DNA from: Spirochaetia bacterium
Lineage (GTDB): Bacteria > Spirochaetota > Spirochaetia > Treponematales > Treponemataceae
Assembly: GCA_900770075.1 (NCBI GenBank)
Contig: CAAGIZ010000162.1
Location: forward strand, 1 to 14,832
Length of the DNA stretch: 14,832 nucleotides
Direction of reading: 5' to 3'
Shown here one piece after another: positions 1 to 6,081 of this stretch (the stretch's first letter is position 1; every line of letters begins with the position of its first letter). The translations under genes and the position numbers were made by a program. The notes beneath the pieces were generated by a model, which saw only the letters and a list, made by a program, of their open reading frames with translations, was not told where the DNA came from and did not search any database.

Positions 1-60
1 ACTGCTTCGCAGGGGTTCCAATCCGGGCTAAGCTTAGCCGTCCTGCGCTCCGCTGCAAAA
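1..60. repeat. Fragment of palindromic intergenic repeat
   Basis: Non-coding GC-rich stretch with a perfect 14-nt palindrome (GGCTAAGCTTAGCC, 26-39). The 12-mer CAATCCGGGCTA at 19-30 recurs in reverse complement at 8503-8514, and the shorter TCCGGGCT recurs at 3448-3455. I infer a member of the same dispersed intergenic element family seen near 3440, 8500 and 14780. It is cut by the window edge, so its full extent is unknown. Confidence 0.5.
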
Positions 61-93
61 TCAAAAAACAGAAGTTTTCAGAGGTTCCTTCCT

Positions 94-118
94 AAAAAAA
101 AACGGATTTTTTTCCGAT
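94..118 (-). terminator. Weak terminator-like hairpin downstream of recQ
   Basis: Read on the minus strand, a CGGA/TCCG stem with an A-rich loop is followed by nine T residues. It is the first such structure beyond the recQ stop. The stem has only about four base pairs, so termination would be weak. It overlaps the upstream region of the plus-strand gene at 128, whose candidate -10 box (GATAAT, 116-121) lies at its edge. Confidence 0.3.
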
Positions 119-127
119 AATCACGGT

Positions 128-346
128 ATGGACGAAATTTTAGACGTAATAAAGGCAGTCATCTCAGACAAAAACGTCATCGCTGCGGCTGTAGCCTGTG
201 CACTTGCCTTTGAATTCATCAGATACATAAGCAATTACCGGAAAAAGCCCCCGAAGCAAAAATTCAAGAGAGCAGCTGTTTCAGTTCCTCAGCCTGCTTC
301 TGAAGGCTCCGAAAATTCCGCCTCAGAAGATGGATCCAGTGAATAA
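128..346 (+). CDS. Small single-pass membrane protein, function unknown
   Basis: A 72-residue protein. Residues about 16-34 form one hydrophobic helix, followed at once by a basic stretch (YRKKPPKQKFKR) and a Ser/Glu/Pro-rich acidic tail. By the positive-inside rule the tail is cytoplasmic. I do not recognise a domain; small proteins of this build occur in treponemes, but that is memory, not a search. No Shine-Dalgarno sequence precedes the ATG. A GATAAT hexamer ends 6 nt before it, which would suit a leaderless transcript. The last 83 nt overlap the 3' end of recQ on the other strand, so the two mRNAs are antisense to each other there. The overlap lowers confidence somewhat, but the protein-like composition (helix, basic stop-transfer, polar tail) argues for a real gene. 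Confidence 0.62.
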   Translation: MDEILDVIKAVISDKNVIAAAVACALAFEFIRYISNYRKKPPKQKFKRAAVSVPQPASEGSENSASEDGSSE

Positions 347-1970
347 ATTCCGCCTTAAAAAAGCCTCTCTTCCTGAATTTTCTGTCTTTTGCAATGTCCA
401 GATGACCTTCCCAAAAACCGTTCAGCCTCCGTATCTTTTTTGCGTCTAAGAGCTGCACGAGAATTTCCTGTATGTCGGAAGCCTCCCAGACATTTTCCTT
501 AAAAACACTCCTCTGTTCATCATTGAATTTCTCCGTCAGAAAATTCACCGCCTCGTCCCTTGTAAAAAGCCTTCTGTGCCGCCTTAGGTATTTTAAGGCA
601 AGGTTTCCGTCCTCCGCCGAAAAGTCAATTTTTCTGCCCTGTTTTTGGGCATCGCACAGGTCGCAGCCTTCGCAAATCACCTGTTCCCCGGTCAGATATT
701 TCATCATAAAGTCCCGGCGGCAATTTTTTGTGTTTGCAAAGTCGCCCATAACTTTTTCCCGGCTTCCATTTTCCGCCTGTTTCCACCGATTCTGGTCTCT
801 GTGGCTCCAAATCAGAATGGAATTTACGCTGTCTCCCTTTCTTCCTGCCCTTCCGGCTTCCTGAATAAAGTTTTCCAGATGTTCCGGGGCGTCAAGGTGG
901 ATTACGGTGTAGATGTTTCCCTTGTCCATGCCCATTCCATAGGCACAGGTTGCTGCAAGAATTCCGTCATGGGAGTCAAAAAACCATTTTTCAACAGAAA
1001 GTTTTTCTTCTTTTGTCATTCCTGCGTGGTAAAACTTTGCCTTGCCGGCTCCAAAATAGGCACACAAAAGCCTTGCCATGTCTTCCGTCCGCCTTCTGCT
1101 GGAACAAAAGACAATCAGGGGCTTTCTGTATTCCAGACAGGCTTTTAAAACGGCTTTTTTCTTTGCCCAGGCGTATTTTACGGCATAGTGGATGTTCGGT
1201 CTGTCGGCAGTGCTCTGGACAAGGTGGGCAGTTCCTTCAAAAAGAACTTCGTTTACCCTTGCAAGCACCGGAGGACTTGCTGTTGCGGTAAAGGCGGTAA
1301 CGGTCTTAACTTCCAGTTCCCTGATTATGTTTCCCAGCGTAAGGTAGGCCGGTCGAAAGGAATCTCCCCACTCAGAAACGCAGTGGGCTTCGTCTATGGC
1401 AATATGGGCAATGCGGCATTTTTTAAGCCTGTCGGTAAGGCTTTTATTTTGCAGTACTTCCGGGTTTGCAAGAATAACTTTTGCCTGTCCGCTTTCAATT
1501 TTCCGGAAATTTTCTTCTCTTTCTTCGGCGCTCTGCCCGCCCTTAAAAACCACACAGGAAAGGCTTCCTTCCTGCATCCTCCTCTGCTGGTCTGCCATCA
1601 GTGCAAGCAGGGGATAGAGCACAAGGGTGGGACCGTCTAAAAGCAGGGCAGGGGTCAAAAAACACAGGCTTTTTCCTGCTCCTGTAGGCAAAAGCACAAT
1701 CTGCCTTCCCCTGTAAATGCCGTCGTTTTCCTTTTCCTGACCGTCCGGTTCCACCCTGTTTTGCGTGGAGAGTGCACTGTCCAGAATGTTTGCAATTACC
1801 AGCCTCTGCCACGGAAAAAGGTACTTTATGCCGAAAGCCTTTTGTGCGGCGAGGGTTGCTTCATCGCAGTACAGGAATTCTTCTTCGTCAAAACTCTGGG
1901 CAGGAAAATCTTCCCCTTCGATAAAGCAATCCGTGCCCTTAAAACCATCAGTTTTTTGCTTTTCCGTCAT
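264..1970 (-). CDS. recQ: ATP-dependent DNA helicase RecQ
   Basis: A 568-residue superfamily 2 helicase that would unwind DNA 3'-5' in recombination and fork repair. Visible motifs in order: Q-motif region FPWQR (52-56), Walker A PTGAGKS (95-101), DEAH box (193-196) followed by the RecQ-type aromatic loop HCVSEWGDSFRP, motif III TATAS (228-232), DRPN (256-259), motif IV around LIVFCSS, motif V GMGMDK, and motif VI QEAGRAGRKGD (370-380). A zinc-binding set follows (C417, C433, C436, C439) in the arrangement CRR...CEGCDLC. The winged-helix part is short and no HRDC domain is present. There are about 25 polar residues (roughly 68-90) between the Q-motif region and Walker A, longer than usual. 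The ATG has no Shine-Dalgarno; TATATT lies just upstream. A tandem repeat fills the gap to the OmpA-domain gene, which is upstream on the same strand. Confidence 0.93.
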   Translation of the reverse strand: MTEKQKTDGFKGTDCFIEGEDFPAQSFDEEEFLYCDEATLAAQKAFGIKYLFPWQRLVIANILDSALSTQNRVEPDGQEKENDGIYRGRQIVLLPTGAGKSLCFLTPALLLDGPTLVLYPLLALMADQQRRMQEGSLSCVVFKGGQSAEEREENFRKIESGQAKVILANPEVLQNKSLTDRLKKCRIAHIAIDEAHCVSEWGDSFRPAYLTLGNIIRELEVKTVTAFTATASPPVLARVNEVLFEGTAHLVQSTADRPNIHYAVKYAWAKKKAVLKACLEYRKPLIVFCSSRRRTEDMARLLCAYFGAGKAKFYHAGMTKEEKLSVEKWFFDSHDGILAATCAYGMGMDKGNIYTVIHLDAPEHLENFIQEAGRAGRKGDSVNSILIWSHRDQNRWKQAENGSREKVMGDFANTKNCRRDFMMKYLTGEQVICEGCDLCDAQKQGRKIDFSAEDGNLALKYLRRHRRLFTRDEAVNFLTEKFNDEQRSVFKENVWEASDIQEILVQLLDAKKIRRLNGFWEGHLDIAKDRKFRKRGFFKAEFIHWIHLLRRNFRSLQKQAEELKQLLS

Positions 1971-2012
1971 ACAATATATATGTGCGCAAAAATCAAAAAC
2001 TGCACAAAAATC

Positions 2013-2137
2013 CGCCCCTAGACCGAAAATTTCCCCTTTGACGGTTAATTGCGCCCCTAGACCGCAAAATGTCCCTCTTCCAGCGCATTGCCGCCCCTAG
2101 ACCGCAGACTGTCATTTCAGACCAAAAATATCCCCTA
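2013..2137. repeat. Degenerate ~40-nt tandem repeat upstream of recQ
   Basis: The 13-mer CGCCCCTAGACCG occurs exactly at 2013-2025, 2052-2064 and 2092-2104, spaced 39 and 40 nt. A fourth partial copy starts with CCCCTA at 2132, 38 nt further on, and contains the stop codon of the OmpA-domain gene (TAG, 2135-2137 on the minus strand). Spacers are partly alike: AAAAT followed by TCCC, and ATTG at the ends of units 1 and 2. Another AGACC occurs at 2119-2123. The array occupies most of the 164 nt between the OmpA-domain gene and recQ. Confidence 0.85.
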
Positions 2138-3391
2138 TCTGTCCAAAATCGTAATCTCGACCCGCCGGTTTTTTGCCATCTCCCGCTCACTTCCATTGGA
2201 CGCTATGGGAATTCTTGAACCGAACCCCTGGGTAAAGACGTGTTTTTTCTCGCGGATTCCAAGACCGGTCAAAAAGTCCGCCACCGCTTCAGCCCGCTCT
2301 TCGCTTAAAATCTGGCAGGACTCTTCGCTTCCGGAACGGGCGGTGTGCCCCGCAATCAAAAGGTCATTGTCCGGGTAGGCAGAAAGAATTTCCCCGATTT
2401 TCCTTAGCTTTTCCTTTTCCGCCCTTTCAAGCCGGGCACTGTCAGCCTCAAACTGAATGTTTTCAAGGCTTATGGTAAGCCCCCTGTCAGTTTTTTTAAC
2501 GGAGATGTCCTCAAGCCCCATCCCTTCGATTTTTTCCTGCACCGCCTGCACTGTTTCCTCGGTGGCAGTCCTTACAAATTCCGTGTATTCAACGGAAGTT
2601 TTCCCCGTAAACTGGAATTCGTTTCCGCTCAAAGTTTCCATTATGATTTTAAAATTTTCAGTGTACCGATCAATCTGCCCCTTTTCAAAATCCCACCAGA
2701 TAGTCCTGTCCGAAAAACCCATCGTGGTTACGGGAAAATCCGCCCCAAAACCTGCACCCTCAACCATAGACGGATCCGTTTCGTAAAAAAGGGTATACTT
2801 TGCCGAAATAACCCCGAAGATCTTTTTTGTCCTGGAACTGTCAGAACTCACCCCTTCCTCGTCCCCCAGATACCTGTATTTTGCCGTAAAAGGCACCTTA
2901 AAAGGCTCCTCAACATTCAGCTGCCGCCTTAAATCTTCCGCCTCGTAGCCTTCGGCAGTCCATTCGTCTCCCGGAAAAAGCACCCTGTCAGGAAAAACCG
3001 GCATATCTCGGATAACAGGCATAAAGTAACGGGATTCAATTTCAAACCGGCCGTCCCTGCCCCTCCAGAACCTGCTTTCAAAGTTTTCGCCCCATTTCCA
3101 GCTTCCGCCGCTCCTTCCCGCAGAAAGAGACTGTTCGCTGGTCATAAAGTTTGCCCAAATCCAGCCCCTGCCCTCATCATCCACCTTTTCAACCCTTTCA
3201 GTAACCCGACTTACAATCTGGGCGTGATGATTGAGCCTGCCGTTTACCTTTACATTTTCGTCCACAGTGGAAGTCAGGGCAAAATTGTCTCCTTCCCGGT
3301 ATTTAAACTCAAATTTTCTGCCGTCCTGAGCCTCCAGAGAAAAACACAGGCAAAAAAAAGCGGTTACCGAATAAAAAAAAGACCTCTTCAT
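2135..3391 (-). CDS. OmpA-domain envelope protein with signal peptide
   Basis: 418 residues. The N-terminus (about 1-22, ending LEAQ) is a Sec signal peptide, so the mature protein is periplasmic or outer-membrane associated. Residues about 25-290 have no domain I can name; they alternate polar and aromatic residues and look beta-rich. Residues about 304-418 are an OmpA-like peptidoglycan-binding domain: IQFEADSARL, GHT (348-350), LSEERAEAV (362-370), GFGSRIPIA and NRRVEI near the end. The position after GHT, normally Asp, is Ala351, and the usual Asn eight residues on is Cys359; the LSxxR arginine (R366) is kept. GGAG at 3397-3400 supports this start. The long N-terminal region plus OmpA domain resembles the plan of T. 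pallidum Tp0624, but orthology is not shown. It is divergent from the nuclease-fold gene at 3551 and upstream of recQ on the same strand. Confidence 0.85.
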   Translation of the reverse strand: MKRSFFYSVTAFFCLCFSLEAQDGRKFEFKYREGDNFALTSTVDENVKVNGRLNHHAQIVSRVTERVEKVDDEGRGWIWANFMTSEQSLSAGRSGGSWKWGENFESRFWRGRDGRFEIESRYFMPVIRDMPVFPDRVLFPGDEWTAEGYEAEDLRRQLNVEEPFKVPFTAKYRYLGDEEGVSSDSSRTKKIFGVISAKYTLFYETDPSMVEGAGFGADFPVTTMGFSDRTIWWDFEKGQIDRYTENFKIIMETLSGNEFQFTGKTSVEYTEFVRTATEETVQAVQEKIEGMGLEDISVKKTDRGLTISLENIQFEADSARLERAEKEKLRKIGEILSAYPDNDLLIAGHTARSGSEESCQILSEERAEAVADFLTGLGIREKKHVFTQGFGSRIPIASNGSEREMAKNRRVEITILDR

Positions 3392-3414
3392 AAAAACTCC
3401 GTTTTTTTTATTTT

Positions 3415-3530
3415 TGGGCGGCGCACATTTTTCCGTCTCGCCGCCAGTCCGGGCTCCGGCGTCTTACGCGCCTACGGTGGTGCCCACGCGCCTTGCGCCC
3501 CTCCCGGTCGGGCTGCATCTTTTGCCCGAA
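3415..3530. repeat. Palindrome-rich intergenic element
   Basis: This fills most of the 159-nt divergent gap. It contains small hairpins: GGCG...CGCC near 3457-3472, GTGG/CCAC near 3477-3487 and GCGC/GCGC near 3488-3498. It shares TCGCCGCC (3438-3445) with 8419-8426 and with the reverse complement of 14772-14779. Its right end, TCGGGCTGCATCTTTTGC, matches TCGGGGCTACATCTTTTTGC at 8474-8493 except for small differences. I infer a second member of the dispersed family. Confidence 0.6.
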
Positions 3531-3534
3531 AATA

Positions 3535-3543
3535 TGCTACAAT
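3535..3543 (+). promoter_or_regulatory. Extended -10 promoter, apparently leaderless start
   Basis: TGC followed by TACAAT (3538-3543) is an extended -10 element; no good -35 is visible at the usual distance. The hexamer ends only 7 nt before the ATG at 3551, so transcription would begin at or within one base of the start codon. No Shine-Dalgarno is present. Confidence 0.5.
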
Positions 3544-3550
3544 CGTCTGC

Positions 3551-3991
3551 ATGAAAAACTTACTGGAAATGTTTTTACACGACCCTGCAAACATCCATAT
3601 TTTCGGAATAATTATATTCATTTTAACGGTTTTTATCGCCTGGGCAACAGGAAGAATTTCTGCAGAATTAAAATTCCGCCGCCTTTTAAAAACTGAAAGA
3701 GCCGATGCCGTAAACCGCTCAAAGGCCGTCCTTTCCGGCCTTGCAGCAGAACAGGTTGCCCCCTTTTTGCCGGACTTTCCCTGCAATCCGTCAGACTGCC
3801 GCTTTGTAGGAAAACCCGTAGATTTTGTAGCCTTCAGCGGTGCTTCAGAGGGCGAAATAAAAGAAGTAGTTTTCATCGAAGTAAAAACCGGTACCAGCAG
3901 GCTTACAAAGCGGGAGCAGGAAATAAAAAACTGCATCGAAGAAAAAAAAGTCCGGTACGCAGAATACCGCATAGACCTGCCTCAAAGATAA
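3551..3991 (+). CDS. Membrane-anchored Holliday-junction-resolvase-like nuclease
   Basis: 146 residues. One transmembrane helix (about 16-33) is followed by a basic and charged segment (GRISAELKFRR) and then a PD-(D/E)XK-type core: E67-Q68, FPCNPSDCRFVGKPVDFVAF with D91, and E110-V-K112, with a trailing Gln-containing helix (REQEIKNCI). This matches the family annotated as an endonuclease distantly related to archaeal Holliday junction resolvases (COG4741 / Endonuc_Holl). The positive-inside rule puts the nuclease domain in the cytoplasm, at odds with the 'secreted' wording often attached to the family. Substrate and role are unknown. The open frame continues upstream to 3224, but that part lies antisense to the OmpA-domain gene and in repeat DNA. 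I chose ATG 3551 because it starts the conserved protein directly behind a -10 element. A terminator follows 21 nt after the stop. Confidence 0.82.
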   Translation: MKNLLEMFLHDPANIHIFGIIIFILTVFIAWATGRISAELKFRRLLKTERADAVNRSKAVLSGLAAEQVAPFLPDFPCNPSDCRFVGKPVDFVAFSGASEGEIKEVVFIEVKTGTSRLTKREQEIKNCIEEKKVRYAEYRIDLPQR

Positions 3992-4002
3992 GCCCCACCT
4001 TC

Positions 4003-4045
4003 AAAAAAAAAGCTGCCTGAAAAAACTTTCAGACAGCCTTTTTTT
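4003..4045. terminator. Bidirectional intrinsic terminator
   Basis: An 11-bp stem (4012-4022 with 4027-4037, loop AAAC) is flanked by nine A residues on the left and seven T residues on the right. On the plus strand it ends the nuclease-fold gene; on the minus strand it ends the pot operon. The single imperfect pair is a G-U wobble in the minus-strand RNA and a C-A mismatch in the plus-strand RNA, so it should work better for potD. Confidence 0.9.
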
Positions 4046-4069
4046 AAAGCGTTTTGACAGATTTACAGC

Positions 4070-5122
4070 CTATTCAGAAAAGCGGATTTCTTCCCAAATT
4101 GTTGAAAATTTATCCAGATCTTCTCCCACGTCAAGCTTCAACTTGCACTTGTTCATCTGGCTTGCTTCGTACATAGGAGTTTCCTTCGTGTACTGAGCCG
4201 CTTCAGGCACTACAAAGCACGGAAAGTGGAAGGCATCCAGAAATTTTGCATATACTTCCGGCCGGTGAATGTAGTTTATGAACTCGTTTGCCAGTTCCGG
4301 GTGTTTTGAAGTCTTTAAAATACACATGCTGTCCAGATAAGAAGGACCTCCTTCCTCTGGGATAAAGAAATCAATGGTTTCTTCCCATTTTTCCTCCGGA
4401 ACTTCGCCGTAGATAACTTCAGCATAACCCTGACAGAGCCAGAAATCCCCGGAAGCAAAGGACTTTCCGAATCCTTCGGCATCGAATTTAACAAGGTTCG
4501 GCTTCCATTTTGTCAGGATAAGGTCTTTTGCCTGGGCAAGCTGGGTTTCATCGGTGGAGTTAAGGTCGTAGCCCAGAACAGTCAGGGCATCGCCTATTAC
4601 TTCCCTCATATCGTCCATCATTGTGGCATGACCTGCAAACTGCCTGTCAGCAAAGATGTTCCAGTTTTTTTCGTAGGAGCCTTCCTTTACCTTTGTCTTG
4701 TTTACGCTTATTCCGGCAGCACCCAGGTAATAAGGGCTGGCATATTCAAAATTCGGGTCGTAAGTTGCCATTTCAGAAAGGAGGGGGTTGAGTTTTGAGT
4801 TGTTGGTCTGTTTTGCAGGATCCAGTTTCTGCAGCATTCCCTGTGCAATCATTATGGAAGCAAAATCCTGGGAAGGAACAACGATGTCGTAACCTTTGGC
4901 ACCGGCCTTAAGCTTGTTGTACATCTCTTCGTTGGAAGCATAACTGTCCACTTTTACCTTGCAGTCGAATTCCTGTTCAAAATCCCTGAGAACTTCATCC
5001 GGCGTGTAATAAGTCCAGTTGTAAAGGTAAAGGGTTTTTCCGTCATCTCCACAGGAAGTAAAGAGACCCACAGCAGCAAGCACACCGACCGCTGCAACAG
5101 CAATTTTAGAGGCGATTTTCAT
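4070..5122 (-). CDS. potD: Polyamine-binding lipoprotein PotD
   Basis: 350 residues, the usual PotD length. A lipoprotein signal peptide ends in the lipobox LFTSC, with C24 as the lipidation site, so the protein is tethered to the membrane and delivers putrescine or spermidine to PotBC. Family signatures: YLYNWTYYTPDEVL (33-46), SNEEMYNKLKAGAKGYDIVVPS (63-84), DDMREVIGDAL (170-180) and EEGGPSYLDS (256-265). By alignment from memory with E. coli PotD, the acidic residues of the DDxREV motif and the Asp of YLDS are kept. NWTEY has become NWTYY (Y38 replaces Glu), and two pocket Trp positions appear as Gln231 and Tyr262. I start at the MKIAS codon: GGAG lies 9 nt upstream and the signal peptide begins there. 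An in-frame ATG at 5170 would add 16 residues before the signal and would be translated through a hairpin. It is the last gene of the operon, 89 nt after potC. Confidence 0.95.
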   Translation of the reverse strand: MKIASKIAVAAVGVLAAVGLFTSCGDDGKTLYLYNWTYYTPDEVLRDFEQEFDCKVKVDSYASNEEMYNKLKAGAKGYDIVVPSQDFASIMIAQGMLQKLDPAKQTNNSKLNPLLSEMATYDPNFEYASPYYLGAAGISVNKTKVKEGSYEKNWNIFADRQFAGHATMMDDMREVIGDALTVLGYDLNSTDETQLAQAKDLILTKWKPNLVKFDAEGFGKSFASGDFWLCQGYAEVIYGEVPEEKWEETIDFFIPEEGGPSYLDSMCILKTSKHPELANEFINYIHRPEVYAKFLDAFHFPCFVVPEAAQYTKETPMYEASQMNKCKLKLDVGEDLDKFSTIWEEIRFSE

Positions 5123-5139
5123 AACGCTTAACTCCAAAA

Positions 5140-5163
5140 CCCGGACGCACCTTTGCATCCGGG
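5140..5163 (-). promoter_or_regulatory. Intercistronic hairpin before potD
   Basis: A ten-pair stem (5140-5149 with 5154-5163, one G-U) closes a 4-nt loop directly upstream of the potD Shine-Dalgarno. No T tract follows on the minus strand, so it is not a terminator for the operon. A role in mRNA stability or processing that raises potD over potC would fit the need for excess binding protein, but this is inference. Confidence 0.6.
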
Positions 5164-5179
5164 AAAACATTAAATAAAC

Positions 5180-5202
5180 CGCTCACACAGAGCGTTTTTT
5201 TT
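5180..5202 (+). other. Terminator-shaped hairpin inside the potC-potD gap
   Basis: CGCTC (5180-5184) pairs with GAGCG (5190-5194) and is followed on the plus strand by eight T residues. No plus-strand gene ends here. In the potC-potD message the same hairpin is followed only by a moderately U-rich run (GGTTTATTTAATG), so it could cause at most partial termination or help protect a processed 3' end. Confidence 0.4.
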
Positions 5203-5211
5203 ACCTGGAAA

Positions 5212-6081
5212 TTAATGGGCAGCGGCAAAGCCTTTCAGCCCCCGCCTCAAGGCAAAGGTTAAAATGCCGATAGCCGCAATCAGGACAAAGGAAAGGGAGT
5301 TGATGACCGGGCTTACCCCAAAGCGGATCATAGAATATACGTACAGAGGCAGGGTTGTGCTTCCGGGACCGCTTACCAGAAAAGTTATTACGTAGTCTTC
5401 AAGAGACATTGTTATGCTCATCATAAAGCCGGAAACGATTCCCGGCATTATTGCAGGAATAATCACCTTTGTAAGGGTCTGCATCTCGTTTGCCCCCAAA
5501 TCGTGGCTGGCTTCGATTATGGAAGTGTCAAAGTCATCGACGCGGGCGGTAACCATCAGAAAGACAAAAGGCAGGCAGAAAGTCGTATGGGCAATAAAAA
5601 TCGTAACAAGACCGAGACTCATCTTTATTGCGCTGAAAAAAATCAGCAGGGAAAGCCCCATTATTACTTCCGGCAAAACCATGGGAAGAAAACTTATGGT
5701 CTGGATATAGCCCTTGCCGGTAAACCTGTACCAGCTTACGCCTATTGCAGCCAGAGAACCCAAAATCGTCGCCACAACGGAAGAAGAAAGGGCAACGATA
5801 AAACTGTTCAAAAGTGACTGCCACAGGGGTTTGGAGTCAAAAATAAGTTTCTGGTACCACACAAAGGAAAATCCTGTAAAAGTGGTGTCCTTGGAAGCGT
5901 TGAAGGAGTAGAAGATTATGACCAGAAGAGGCAGAAACAGAAAAAGAAGGCACAGAAAAAGCACCGTCTTTGAAAAACTGAACTGAGGAGCCCGTTTTTT
6001 CCAGCCGCGCTTTGCATGACGGAAGTTTTCGCTCAGTTTTTCGCGGACAGGTTTTGCAAAGTTAAAGGGATTAAGTTTCAT
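5212..6081 (-). CDS. potC: Polyamine ABC transporter permease PotC
   Basis: 289 residues with six predicted membrane segments, the second channel subunit of the PotABCD importer. The first helix starts near residue 40 after a basic N-terminal arm. The cytoplasmic EAA loop that docks on PotA reads EASHDLGANEMQTLTKVIIP, with the conserved Gly and the Pro at its end, followed by LEDYVITFLVSGPGSTTLPLYVYS, a PotC-typical stretch. GGAGG (6091-6095) lies 9 nt before the ATG. The start overlaps the potB stop by one base (TAATG), so translation is probably coupled. Confidence 0.95.
   Translation of the reverse strand: MKLNPFNFAKPVREKLSENFRHAKRGWKKRAPQFSFSKTVLFLCLLFLFLPLLVIIFYSFNASKDTTFTGFSFVWYQKLIFDSKPLWQSLLNSFIVALSSSVVATILGSLAAIGVSWYRFTGKGYIQTISFLPMVLPEVIMGLSLLIFFSAIKMSLGLVTIFIAHTTFCLPFVFLMVTARVDDFDTSIIEASHDLGANEMQTLTKVIIPAIMPGIVSGFMMSITMSLEDYVITFLVSGPGSTTLPLYVYSMIRFGVSPVINSLSFVLIAAIGILTFALRRGLKGFAAAH

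Noticed and set aside
2013..2137. CRISPR array
   Set aside because: The exact repeat is only 13 nt, spacers are partly similar to each other, there are 3-4 units, and no cas genes are near.
1993..2196. Minus-strand 67-codon frame over the tandem repeat
   Set aside because: It only translates the repeat units and overlaps the end of the OmpA-domain gene; no ribosome binding site or protein-like pattern was seen.
3224..3550. N-terminal extension of the nuclease-fold gene to 3224
   Set aside because: It is antisense to the OmpA-domain gene and repeat DNA, and translates to Gly/Ala/Pro-rich sequence of GC-rich palindromes. The -10 box and conserved protein start favour 3551.
5123..5170. PotD start at 5170
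   Set aside because: It would put 16 residues before a well-formed lipoprotein signal and run through a strong hairpin; GGAG is correctly placed for 5122.
5195..5202. Terminator of a plus-strand gene at 5180-5202
   Set aside because: No credible plus-strand gene ends upstream; the area is inside the pot operon.
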